Both the position numbers and the translations under genes were made by a program. The notes under the pieces were generated by a model that was given only the letters and a program-made list of their open reading frames with translations, made no database searches and was not told the DNA's origin. Positions 47,248 through 57,898 of a stretch of 64,000 bases of DNA are shown in pieces. Location: assembly GCA_022592435.1 (NCBI GenBank), contig JABYQS010000162.1, forward strand, positions 1-64,000, read 5' to 3'. Source of the stretch: Cerioporus squamosus (lineage: Eukaryota > Basidiomycota > Agaricomycetes > Polyporales > Polyporaceae). Positions within the stretch are counted from its first letter, which is position 1; the number at the start of each line of letters is the position of its first letter.

Positions 47248-48075
47248 ATGCCGACTGTTGAGCTAGTACATGCTCCTGCTTCGGAGGCGATTCTTCGGGA
47301 CCCGCACAACAAGGACGCAGCCTTGGCAAATACGATCGCCATCCTCAAGGCACAGGATGGCATGATCAAGTGCGTAGTCTGATGTCAATTCATCGAGGTC
47401 TTGAGCATTGATCATCGGTCCCCATTCCTGCAGATTATATCACGGAGTTCAGCACGAGGACAAGGCGACAGCGTACCTCCTCGTCGGTGAGGGTCGACAA
47501 CTTTTGAACATTGATGCGATGAAGCTGACTCATGTTCTCATCTTCTATAGTATGGGAGTCCTATGAGCACCATGAGAAGCTCATCAACGATGCGGAGACC
47601 TATCCCAAGCTGACAGGCGGCATCACCTCTTTGTTCGATCTCGCGAAGGGCCCGCTTACGATGGTACACGTCAACTCCACGAGCGAGCCCTACAAGGCGT
47701 TCGAGGCTCCTGTTGCGGAGATCGCGACATTCACGCTGCATGAGGGAAAGTCCAAGTCCGAGCTCGAGGAGCTCGTGGACAGCCTGGCGAAGCACCTCGC
47801 AGAGGTGGTGAGGACCAAAGCCGAGGAGGCTAGCGTCTTCCACGCTTCGTGGGGCCCGGTGAGGGAGAAGGACAACGTCTTGGTGCTCTTCATCGGCTGG
47901 ACCAGCGTCGCTGTGAGTCTATTCTCCAATGATTGTGCATGTTGTTGTCTTCTGATCAGTCACACAGGCGCACTGGGACGTGGTAAAGGGCGACGCTGGG
48001 TCGGGTGAATTCATCGGCAAGCTCAGGGCTATCGCCGACGTTTCGGTCATCCACGTTCCGTTGGATTTGGACTGA
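47248..48075 (+). CDS. Dimeric alpha/beta-barrel (ABM-like) protein 2
   Basis: Close paralogue of the gene at 45866, in tandem. MPTVELVHAPASEAIL ... DGMIK, LYHGVQHEDKATAYLLV, VWESYEHHEKLI ... WTSVA and AHWDVVKGDAG ... IHVPLDLD come from four exons with the same intron positions. The two-half organisation is the same, and the stretch NSTSEPYKAFEAPVAEIATF is nearly identical to gene 1. It is slightly longer in the second half (LAKHLAEVV insertion). Its TATA box is clearer than that of gene 1, so expression may differ. Function is unassigned. Confidence 0.72.
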
Positions 48076-48508
48076 AAGGCGTCAGAGAGGGGTTTGTATC
48101 GATTCGAGCGAAGTGGTCGTCTGAATATGTAAAGTGATGTATGAATACTATCATGCCAGTGACGGCTCAAGACTGTGAAAGAGTACTGTGCGGTGGGCCA
48201 GCAGCGGCTAGCTGGAACTTTAGGCCTTTAGGAATCATGTCATCAGCATGTCTTACTATGACTGCGCTAAAGGCCCGTATGCTCACGAGTAACCCATCCT
48301 TACTGAAGACAGCGTGGAGAGAGGCTCATCCGCGTTGGGCGCTCATATGACGTCGGCGTTGAGTAGCAAGGGCTGTACAAGCCAACTCTGATTGCTTCCA
48401 TTTTCAGCCACAGATGCTCTCTGCGTAATCCACCACAGTCCACTACATCCATACCATCTACGCTGTCTCATCTACTCCCTTTGCTGCCTTGTCTCCTGCT
48501 CTGTAGTG
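48076..48508. other. Spacer
   Basis: About 430 nt between ABM gene 2 and the TBC gene. Nothing recognised. Confidence 0.4.
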
Positions 48509-51379
48509 ATGGCGGACTCAAGGCATAGACCAGACGTCAAAGAAATCAAGTCTGTCCTCTGATTGGGGCTCGGTCCACAGACTCATCTCTGTAACCACGA
48601 ACCCTTGCCTCCAGGGACGCGTATGACCACCTGTTCAACACCCGGAACAAGCTAGCAAACCTAAGGGATGCAACATTGAGCGGTCGGCTCTTCCAAGGCG
48701 CGGGGAATGGCGCGGGAGTCGTGGGGAGGAGCATGGCCTGGAAGGTGTTTGATGGTTCCCTGTATGTACTCCCCGTCTCGTGCTGATGACATCCAAAGCT
48801 GTTCCTCGTACCCGATGAGCCGCTGCAAGAAGTCGCGGATGTTGAAGCCGCGCCGCCGTTGAAGCGTCTGCGAGCGGGCCGCGAGGACTATCGGAGGTTG
48901 CTCATGGATAAGATGCGTGCCCCGGATGGCGGCTATGAGGAGGGCTTCACTGTTCCCGGTTCTGGAGCGTCGCCTCCACGAACAGAGGGATCGTCCAGCA
49001 ATCTGGAGAAGAACAATCCTCTGAGCTTGCACGACGAGGTGCGTCTAACTCCCTCCGGCATCACAATTTCGGACTGATTGGCTTTCAGAACCCATGGCGC
49101 GAGTGGTTTGCGGCTGTCGAGCTACGGAAGACTATCCTGCAGGATGTGGAGCGAACGTACGCAGTGCTCCCCACATGACGTTCAAACTGGTGTTCATGCA
49201 CATTCATCTCTCTCGTAGCTTCCCAGACATCACCTACTTCCGCGATGCAGAAGTGCAAGCGGAGCTGACCAACATCCTCTACCTATACTCGGACATGCAT
49301 CCGGATATTGGTTATCGGCAAGGGATGCACGAACTTCTCGCTCCCTTATACTACGCTGTCGACTACGACTCGCTGTCCGAAGATGCCAACACCGATCCTT
49401 CGACCAAAGAGTTCTGCTCGCGAGCATGGGTCGCAGCAGACGCGTGGCTGCTCTTCACCGCCGTAATGAAGAGCGCAAGTCGGTGGTACGAGTGGCAGGA
49501 GGGCAAGTCTCACGGGGATTCATCTCCCCTCCCATCTCACGTGCAACTGAACGTCTCTGGGGACACGAGATTCAAGGCTTACATCGCTCCCATCGTCGAA
49601 GACTGCAACCGTATACAGTCCGTGCTCCTCAAGAGCGTCGACCCCGAGCTATGGAAGGCGATGCAAACCGCTGGCATAGAACCGCAAATCTACGGGATGT
49701 GAGTCTCAAATACCATGCATACATATCCGCTGGTCCTGACTCGACCGTTCACAGCCGGTGGCTGCGTCTGCTCTTCACCCGTGAATTCGGTATGGAGGAT
49801 GCGATGGTCATGTGGGATGGCCTCTTCGCAGTGGATCCAACCTTCAATCTCGCTCAATGGATCTGCGTAGCTATGCTTGTCCGGATCCGTAACCAGCGTG
49901 AGCGTGTTATCAAGTGTCCCTCCAGCGGTTTCTGACGATCGTTTGTAGTGATACCCGCCGACTACAGCAGTCAGCTCACATACCTGCTCCGATACCCCGC
50001 CGATCCTGTGGCAGCTGGTGGAAGCACCGAGTCGGCTCCCGTGCACCATGCAACACTCCTGCTCCGACAAGCCCTTACGCTGCAAATGTCTCCCACCCCA
50101 ACAACAGGCGTGTCTGTCATCCACGAGAACAAGAACTTCTTGAATATTTCAGTCGAGGTACCTCCCCCGACATCGCCCCCAGTGCACCGACGACCGCGGC
50201 AAGCGGAGAGGAGCCGCTCTTTCACGAATGCAAACGGGCACCTCGCGCCTGGGGACCCTGGTGGCAGCAAAGGCATACATAACCGGCAGGTGTCGACGCC
50301 CATGGGTATCCCAGAGACGTTCGCTCGCGGCCTCTTGGAACGAGGGGAGAGCTTGGGCATTAACAAGACTGTCATGAATGCCGTCTCCGAGCTAAAGGTG
50401 GGTCAACTCATCAGACCTGTATGTTGCAGTGCGCTGACGCTCTTCCTTGCAGAAAAACTTACCAGATCTGTCTGCTGCTCTGAATCGTCTGCCTCTCTCT
50501 CCCCCGCCTGCGAATGCCCTGTACCCGATGTCTCCCGAAAGGCCTGCCACGATGGAGCGTCCACCGTGGGAGCCCCGTAGTCGCCGAGAGATGGAGAAGG
50601 AGATTGCACAGGAGCAGGCCTTGCGACGGAAGCTCGGGGACACGGTCGGATGGATCGTCGACACACTCTTGCTGGACGAGGGTGACGTCGCCGAGGAGGC
50701 TGCCAAGGAGGTAGTCCAGAAGAGAAAACGCGAAGCGCTTGAGTGTCTTGCGTACGTCCGGGACGTGCTCAAGGGCACAGTCACTGAGGTCGAGGAAGAC
50801 CGCCTGCTGGGCGAGGAGGAGGCGAAGCGGAGACGAGAGAAGGACAGGCAGGAGAAGGAGGCCGTATCGGCGCTGAGCAGGAAGAATTCGACACCGCATC
50901 CTCCGAGGCCTGCCGCCATACCCATCGAGGCACGACCGCAAGGAGTTGGGGCGCGTCGCTCCCAGGACTACTTCATGCCTCACGCATCGGGGTCCAGTCC
51001 GCCCACCAAGGCCGCTGTTTCCGTCCCGATCATCACTCCCACTCAACCCCACCGCCCTCCGCCCATTCCCTCCATACCCGCTTCTGCGAGTGTGTCGTCC
51101 GCACTGTCCCCATCTCTTACGCCGAAGTCCACGTACAACGCGCCATGGAACTACACGCGGTCCTCCTTCTCGAGCTCGGACTCGCCGATTGCGACGCTTC
51201 CCCGCGTTCCTCCTCGAACGTCTGCGGTGCTTCCAATCCCGCGTGCCCAACCCCTGCCGGCGTCGTTCATGACGTCTCCTCCCACCGCAGCCGTTTCCGA
51301 GCGGCCGAATACTACTTCGCGCGATCGCAAGCCGAACTTGAAGGAGACTCCGTACGACCCGCTCGGTGCTATACCGTAG
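48509..51379 (+). CDS. TBC-domain RabGAP, TBC1D5-like
   Basis: Predicted GTPase-activating protein for Rab GTPases. Exon 1 encodes MADSRHRPDVKEIK and is joined to DAYDHLFNTRNKLANLRDA. The TBC domain begins near SMAWKLFLV and contains both catalytic fingers: I-x-x-D-x-x-R as ILQDVER, and Y-x-Q as GYRQGMHELLAPLYY. The split arrangement, with insertions (WREWF before the Arg finger, SRWYEWQEG later), fits the TBC1D5 branch, which in animals acts with retromer on Rab7. The C-terminal half is low-complexity, with a coiled coil (KRREKDRQEKEAVSALS) and a Pro/Ser-rich tail ending PYDPLGAIP. About nine exons; no lesion. Confidence 0.85.
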
Positions 51380-51732
51380 AATAGACGGCCCCGCGGTTGA
51401 GGAAACATGTGGGGAATCTACTTGTATACCTAGCTATGTAGACTGCTCTCTTCAACTTCAGAATCGCTTCAATTCCTCGCGTACGCACTGGGGTCCGGTT
51501 TGCTGAATGTTTACCGGAACGTCTGCGGGGAAATCACAGGACGCCGATTGGTTTCGGCCACGAACGGGATTTCGGAGAGCGGATGCTGATCCGTCCGGCA
51601 TACCACTTCTTGTAAGTACCACCGCGACGACTCGGTAGCTCTGTCTACCTTCCCTCTCCGAATCCCATACTGTAGTCGCGAGCGACGCCCTTGTTATCCG
51701 CGACCTCCTCGTTTATTCGCTAGGTCGACGCG
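51380..51732. other. Spacer
   Basis: About 350 nt between the TBC gene and the SDH1-like locus. No clear promoter element seen. Confidence 0.4.
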
Positions 51733-54385
51733 ATGCTCAGAAAAGCTCTCGCCAGGCGGCTTGGCACCTCCGCGACCAAAGTCTTTCCACTCCTCTGCCC
51801 CAGCGCGCAGGGTCGTTGCAACGAACCCCGTCAAGGCCAGGAGGTCCAGTCGTTTGGCAAGTACCCCATCATCGAGCATGAATACGATGCTATCGTCGTG
51901 TGAGTGATCGCGCTCAATGTGAACATGATATGTCTCTTGACCCCGCATACCCATGCAGAGGAGCTGGCGGCGCTGGGTTGCGAGCAGCATTCGGTCTGGC
52001 GGAGGCTGGGTTCAACACCGCATGTATCACGAAGCTCTTCCCTACTCGGAGTCACACTGTCGCTGCTCAGGTATGTCGCGCTACTTTCTGTCCTGCCGGG
52101 AGCGGTGGTGCTCACTATGTACGACAGGGCGGTATCAACGCCGCGCTTGGCGTGAGTTCACGGTGACATGGTCAGTTCAGACGAAACAGGATCGATGGAG
52201 CCTAAAGAACATGACCGAGGACGACTGGCGATGGCACATGTACGACACCGTGAGTTATGAAATAACCGCTCCCGGCCACTCGTCTCACGTCCCCGTAGGT
52301 CAAGGGATCCGACTGGCTTGGGGACCAGGATGCCATCCACTACATGTGTCGTGAGGCGCCGCACACTGTCATTGAGGTACGAACGCCGTTTGCTTTACTC
52401 GGTCTCCGCTGTAACTCCCCCTTCAAGTTAGCTTGAGCACTTCGGTGTGCCCTTCTTAAGAACGAAGGAGGGCAAGATCTACCAGCGTGCTTTTGGGGGC
52501 CAGTCTCTCAATTACGGCAAGGTGGCCAGGCATACCGTTGCGCCGCTGCCGCCGATCGTACTGGCCACGCCCTCCTCCACACGCTCTACGGCCAGTCCCT
52601 GCGCCACAACACGAACTTCTTCATCGAGTACTTCGCGCTCGATCTGATCATGGAAGACGGCGAGTGCGTTGGTGTCATGGCGCTGAACATGGAGGACGGG
52701 CACTTTGCACCGATTCCGCGCGCACAAGACTGTTCTCGCGACCGGTGGTTACGGTCGTGCGTACTTCAGCTGCACGAGTGCACATACTTGCTCGGGTGAC
52801 GGTAACGCCATGGTTGCGCGTGCTGGTCTTCCCCTGCAGGACCTCGAGTTCGTGCAGTTCCACCCGACTGGAATCTATGGCGCCGGCTGTCTCATCACCG
52901 AGGGTACGTGCAACACGCGATATAGTTAGGGGAGCGTGCTTGCGCTGACACACTAACAGGCTTGCGTGGCGAGCGTGGCTACCTGCTCAACTCGGAGGGT
53001 AAGTGATTCATGGAGCGTTATGCACCGACTGCGAAGGATCTCGCATCTCGCGATGTCGTCTCTCGTTCCATGACGATCGAGATCCGTGAGGGCCGTGGTG
53101 TTGGTCCTGAGAAGGCCCACATCTACCTGCAGCTCAGCCACCTTCCCGCTGAGATCCTCCACGAACGTCTTCCCGGTATCTCCGAGACCGCTGCTATCTT
53201 CGCCGGCGTCGACGTGACGAAGGAGCCAATCCCTGTGTTACCGACTGTCCACTACAACAGTGTGTGCGTCTCGTATTACCCCATGATCATCGCTAATGTC
53301 GGCGTGCAGTGGGTGGTATCCCGACCCGCTACACCGGTGAGGTCATCACGCAGGACAAGGACGGCAACGACAAGGTGGTCCCAGGTCTGTACGCTGCCGG
53401 TGAAGCCGCCTGTGTGTCTGTCCACGGTGCAAACCGTCTCGGTGCCAACTCTCTCCTCGACATCGTCGTGTTCGGCCGTGCTTGCGCGCATCACATCAAG
53501 GAGACTCTGACCCCCGACAAGCCACATAAGAAGATCGGTTATGAGGCCGGCCTCCAGAGCGTCGAGTTCCTCGACCAGATCAGAAAGTCGGACGGCCCTC
53601 TGCCCACAGCGAAGATTCGGTTGGACATGCAGAAGGCCATGCAGGCCGATGCGGCTGTCTTCCGGTACGTACCGATGGGAACAACGTGCACTGCCCGAAA
53701 ACACCGGTGGCACGAGATGAGCTAGTTCGCTATATTGTTCAGGGTCTACATTCCCGCGAGCATCATGCAGATCTAGACCATCCGGGCATCACGGTACTCT
53801 TGCCCGCGCTTGTTTCCGGGTGTTGCACGTTGTGGTTAGCTCTGCACGCGGCGTGGTTAGCTGATTGGGTGGCGGCAGCATGCAGCAAACTCTCAACGAG
53901 GGTGTCGAAAAGCTTCGTTCGATCTACAAAACCTTTGAGCAGGTCGGTATCAAGGACAGGAGCATGATCTGGAATTCGTGAGTACCCTCGATCACACCTC
54001 GTTGTCGTCTCCCGTCATCGTTGACGGTATTTACGCTCCAGGGACCTCGTTGAGACCCTCGAGCTCCGCAATCTCCTTCAGTGCGCCGTCCAGACCATCA
54101 CGGCTGCTGCTGCCCGCAAGGAGTCCCGTGGTGCACACGCGCGTGAAGACTTCGAATGTCCGGAATTCCTTCCCTGAAATGCGTAGCCAAGCGTTCCCCT
54201 TTCTCCTGACGGCGTACTGATTTGTACCCCTAAAGCGCAACGACGAGACCTGGATGAAGCACACCCTCACTTGGCAGCATGACGTCAACTCTCCGGACGT
54301 CGACATCAAGTACCGGAATGTGATTCACAGCACGTTGGACGAGAACGAGTGCAAGTCGGTGCCTCCGTTCAAGCGTGTCTATTGA
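51733..54385 (+). pseudogene. SDH1: SDH1 flavoprotein copy, damaged
   Basis: Derived from the FAD-binding subunit of mitochondrial succinate dehydrogenase (complex II). Conserved segments run in order over the whole protein: [75 protein letters not shown] and the C-terminal PPFKRVY. Lesions are visible. One base is missing at about 52521 (AAGGTGGCC where GKGGQ needs an extra G). A compensating extra base lies at about 52699. An in-frame TGA at 53004-53006 stands where the family has Glu-Arg before FMERYAP. After REDF (about 54,153) I find no donor that restores frame to RNDETWMKH. The 53666-53880 gap between ADAAVFR and QQTLNEG is unusually long. Either a decayed second copy or, less likely, an intact gene with sequence errors. 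Confidence 0.65.
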
Positions 54386-54690
54386 GCTCCGAACGAGCTG
54401 CTGGGCACGCATGGCGAAGCGGATGAGTGTATTCGCAGACGCCTTTCCTATGTCTTTATCCGTCTTCGTAGCAGGGGGCAATACGATTCTGTTGTAAGAT
54501 CTCTGGATCTGGCGCGTGGCGGCTAGTACCATCTCCCCGCCCCTGTGTGCTACCATGAGGCCCCTGGGCGGGGCTGCGATAGGATCCCAATCTGACTGCG
54601 CCCGCCATCCGCACCATACGGAATGGGCCATGACGAATCAAGTGTCCTCTACGTGCCATCCGAATACCGAACACCTGACAACGTTGCCTC
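54386..54690. other. Spacer
   Basis: About 300 nt without a recognisable gene. Confidence 0.4.
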
Positions 54691-54698
54691 TATATAAG
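54691..54698 (+). promoter_or_regulatory. TATA box of ABM gene 3
   Basis: TATATAAG about 110 nt upstream of the ATG at 54800. Confidence 0.6.
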
Positions 54699-54799
54699 CC
54701 TACGTCGCTGGAGTTAGGAGATGGCTCTTATCGATCACCTGCACTAGACTGAAACCTGCGCCCGCCCGCCCCCTGCATCGGCGGAGGAAACAGAGCACC

Positions 54800-55640
54800 A
54801 TGTCTCTCCCCGTCGTCGAGGTTATTTGCGCGCCCGCCACGGAGGCTTTTCGCGCGAACCCCCGCAGTTTGCCGCTGGTTGCACCGACGTTCGATATCCT
54901 GAAGAAGGTTGATGGGCAGATCAGGTTCGTACCGGCCGCCATGATGCCCCGTCATCTGATTCTCCCAATCTGACGCCACCTCCCGCGGCCTGCGTCTCCA
55001 GGTCTTATTATGGCCTCGAGCACGAAGACAGCAGTCTCGCGTACACTCTCGTAGGTGGGTCCGTAGAGGGGTTGCCAACTGGCATGCGATCCTCGCGCGA
55101 ACCTAGAAGCTGACGCTATGCGCTTCGGCAGCATGGGAGTCCCTTGGGCACCACCACGAGCTCATGATAGACGAGGTGGCGTACCCGCCGCTGGTGGATG
55201 CAATACAGAAGATTATCGACCCGTTCAAGTTGAAGATGTTCCACTGCGCGTTCACGAGTGAGCCATATAGAGCTCTCGAGGCGCCAGTGACGGAACTCGC
55301 GACGTTCACGCTGCACGCGGGCCAGTCGAAGGATGCGATGGAGGGGCTGGTGGACAACCTCTCGAACGCCATGAACGCCGCACCACGGGAGTCGGGCGTC
55401 GTGCACTCGGCATGGGGGCCAACTATTGAGCATAACGATATGGTAGCCTTGTTTATCGGGTGGACAAGTGTGGAGGTATGTGGTCATGGTCGTCCAGCCT
55501 GCTTGCTCCTTGTTGAAGGATGTCCCTAGGCACACCGGAATTTTGTTAGCACGCACCAGGCAACGGCAAACATCATCAATAACCTACGGAATATCTCGAC
55601 CATCAAGGTCGTCCACATTCCACTATCGTGCTACCCATGA
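54800..55640 (+). CDS. Dimeric alpha/beta-barrel (ABM-like) protein 3
   Basis: Diverged third member of the ABM family in this window. MSLPVVEVICAPATEAF ... DGQIR, YYGLEHEDSSLAYTLV, AWESLGHHHELM ... WTSVE and AHRNFVSTHQATAN ... VHIPLSCYP come from four exons at the same intron positions as genes 1 and 2. SEPYRALEAPVTELATFTLH and the WGPTIEHNDMVALFIGW segment preserve the two-half plan. It is separated from gene 2 by the TBC gene and the damaged SDH1 copy, so the family is dispersed rather than a simple tandem array. All exons are open. Function unassigned. Confidence 0.7.
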
Positions 55641-56645
55641 CGTAGGACGAAGACGAGGCAGTTGTACGTACTGTTGTACGATACGTCTACGAAAGTAGCA
55701 TCGCAGTCATCTTTCGCAATAGGGGCTTCGCCCGTATCATGTGCAGTGTCAGAGCAGGTCACTATGATCTATCCGCTCTCTCTCTTCTCACTGCAGTAAC
55801 AGAGATCGTTTGAGCAGACTCGTGCGGAACAACGTTTCCACAGACTCAGTGCACCTGCCTATTTGCGCATATCGCTCACAAGGCTTACTCCGTAGCCTTG
55901 CTTCTCCCGCAGATTCATGGAGGTGCCCGAGTCTCACGACCCACCGGTAAGTGCTACTTACCCATCGCATGGCTACCCATGGTTTGGTAACCGAGGCGGT
56001 CTTCCCACTCAGGTTTACCCTCGCATGATTCTGGCACATGGCGTAGGACACCGCATGCACGGAAGCTTCCCGCTCTATTTGTGCCCTGGGTCGCACACAA
56101 TTCAACGCGGCATCAGTATTTGGTGCGCCATTCTTTCCACGAACACCTAGTCCTGCGAATGAGTACAACGAAAGAGGATAGTAGGTCACGCAACCTTCCA
56201 CTTGCACTGTATACACGTTCCATACCTCCCGCCATCTCTGCCGCCTTCTCACAGGAGGTAATGCGTCTGTCAGCTTCGAGACCGCTTCTTTCAGGACCGG
56301 CGCTGCGATCGCAGGAGTTCTCCGGTCGGAGCAAGATGAAATAACGAGAGCCCATACAATTGGCACTGGAGAGGAGCAGTGATGTATTGCACACCGCTGC
56401 CTCGATCGACTGTTAATACCCCCGAGTCCCACCAGTGGATTATCCAGACCATGATGTCGGGGTGGTGGGTATCATCGAGCGTGAGGCATTTATTATACCC
56501 TTCTGCCCCTCAGAGTGGATCTCTCTTCCCCATCCCCTCTGTCGGCCAGCAGACGAAGTTCGGGAGCGACAGGTAAGCCCTCCTCGGAGATTCACTGCCA
56601 GACGTCGAATAACGATATTGGACAGCGTTGTGTGTGCCATTCAGT
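55641..56645. other. 1-kb intergenic region
   Basis: Contains a minus-strand open frame of 214 codons (55788-56432) with no recognisable domain, signal peptide or membrane segment, and frames on the other strand too. I see no repeat. Treated as non-coding with doubt. Confidence 0.35.
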
Positions 56646-57458
56646 ATGCGCACCCCTCCAGCGGTACTTGCCTGCGTCGCGCTGTTATACCTAGCGGTGC
56701 CAACACTTGCAAAGCACGGCGAAGGGGAAGGAATCGGCGACGACGACGACGCCTCTGTATCTTCATCCTCATCGTCGTCGACACCATCTTTTTCCACCTC
56801 TTCCAGTCCCTCTCCATCACCAACCGCCCCGTCGTTTCAGTTCCTCCAGCCCGGAAACACAACCATATGCCAGAACGTCATGCTGCGATGGGAAGCCACC
56901 AATCTCAACGTCCCCATCACCCTCACCGTAACGAACGACCGCGCAACGGGGTCGACCGCCGGGGTGAACGACAATGTACTCATCTCCCGCACACTATCAA
57001 CAAATGTCTCCGCATCCGCTCATCAGTACATGTGGGTCAACGTGGACGTTCCACAAGGCCTGTATGTCGCTGTCGCTTTCGATACCTCGCACACCGCCGG
57101 GATCTTCTCCCAGTCCCCACCATTCTCGGTGCAGGCCGGGCAAGACTCGGGCTGCCTCACCATTTCCCCTTCCTCTTCCGGTTCTGTTTCCTCGACCTCG
57201 TCGTCGGCCTCAACATCTGCCTCCGCGGGTTCTCAATCAAACAATCCCAGCCCAGCGTCAGCATCAGGCGCGTCCGCGGAATCGGACACATCGCAGACGA
57301 AGAAGCTGAGTCCCGCGGTCCTGGGAGGCGTCGTCGCAGGGGTGGTCGTGGGCGTGATCTTGCTTATCTTCGTCTTCACGTTCCCGCCCTACTGGAAGGA
57401 GTTCCGTCTGAAGCGGGCCAGAGCTCGGAGGCCTGGAGGCCCATACTACCTCTTCTGA
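56646..57458 (+). CDS. Single-pass surface protein with Ser-rich stalk
   Basis: Type I membrane protein of about 270 residues in one exon. A signal peptide (RTPPAVLACVALLYLAVPTLA) leads to an acidic, Ser/Pro-rich segment, then a compact beta-rich domain (FQFLQPGNTTICQNVMLRWE ... PITLTVTND ... YVAVAFDTSHTAGIFSQ) similar to the Ig-like Ser/Thr-rich wall proteins of fungi (Kre9/Knh1-like). A Ser-rich stalk, one transmembrane helix (VLGGVVAGVVVGVILLIFVF) and a short basic cytosolic tail (FRLKRARARRPGG) complete it. The plan resembles fungal wall-stress sensors or mating/adhesion surface proteins. An upstream in-frame Met (56628) is less likely than 56646 because the leader would be interrupted. 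Confidence 0.75.
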   Translation: MRTPPAVLACVALLYLAVPTLAKHGEGEGIGDDDDASVSSSSSSSTPSFSTSSSPSPSPTAPSFQFLQPGNTTICQNVMLRWEATNLNVPITLTVTNDRATGSTAGVNDNVLISRTLSTNVSASAHQYMWVNVDVPQGLYVAVAFDTSHTAGIFSQSPPFSVQAGQDSGCLTISPSSSGSVSSTSSSASTSASAGSQSNNPSPASASGASAESDTSQTKKLSPAVLGGVVAGVVVGVILLIFVFTFPPYWKEFRLKRARARRPGGPYYLF

Positions 57459-57898
57459 TTCTTGCGTATGGATGGACATTTATCGCAGCTATGATCTTTT
57501 CTGGCATTGGTTTCGCCTGGGTCTTGCATTGGTCTTGCATTAGTGTTTGGTATCTCCCCGTCCGAAGTATGATAGTCACGATCCGCTATCCCATTCTTTC
57601 ACGTTATTCTTATTCCTGTAGGGTGCAGTAGTAGTGCAGGGACAGTGTAGCTATGTGATGAGAGCGATGTTCTTCTTGATGCTCGAATTATCCTGTATTA
57701 TACAACTATTGGGATGTACAACTACAGAAATACAGTGTTCTATCAGTTCGTCTAGCGTATTGGTCAATGGTCAATGGGCGATGACGAGGTCCGAAAGCGT
57801 TGCAACGAAATGAATAAGATACGGCGTGGCCCTCTGGCTCCAGCAGTGGCGCCACAACAACCACAACCAACCCCACCTGCACCTCGCTGAGGACGCTG
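57459..57898. other. Convergent spacer
   Basis: About 440 nt of 3' flanks for the surface-protein gene and MOT1. A/T-richer, no gene seen. Confidence 0.4.

Noticed and set aside
50459..51250. 263-codon minus-strand frame opposite the TBC gene
   Set aside because: Arg/Gly-rich shadow of a low-complexity coding region on the other strand.
53000..53006. RIP (repeat-induced point mutation) as the cause of the SDH1 stop
   Set aside because: Only two transitions are visible at this site and the copy is not heavily AT-biased, so RIP is not supported.
52900..53010. Treating GTAAGT at 52999 in SDH1 as an intron donor
   Set aside because: The family sequence continues directly as FMERYAP right after it, and no nearby acceptor would restore the frame.
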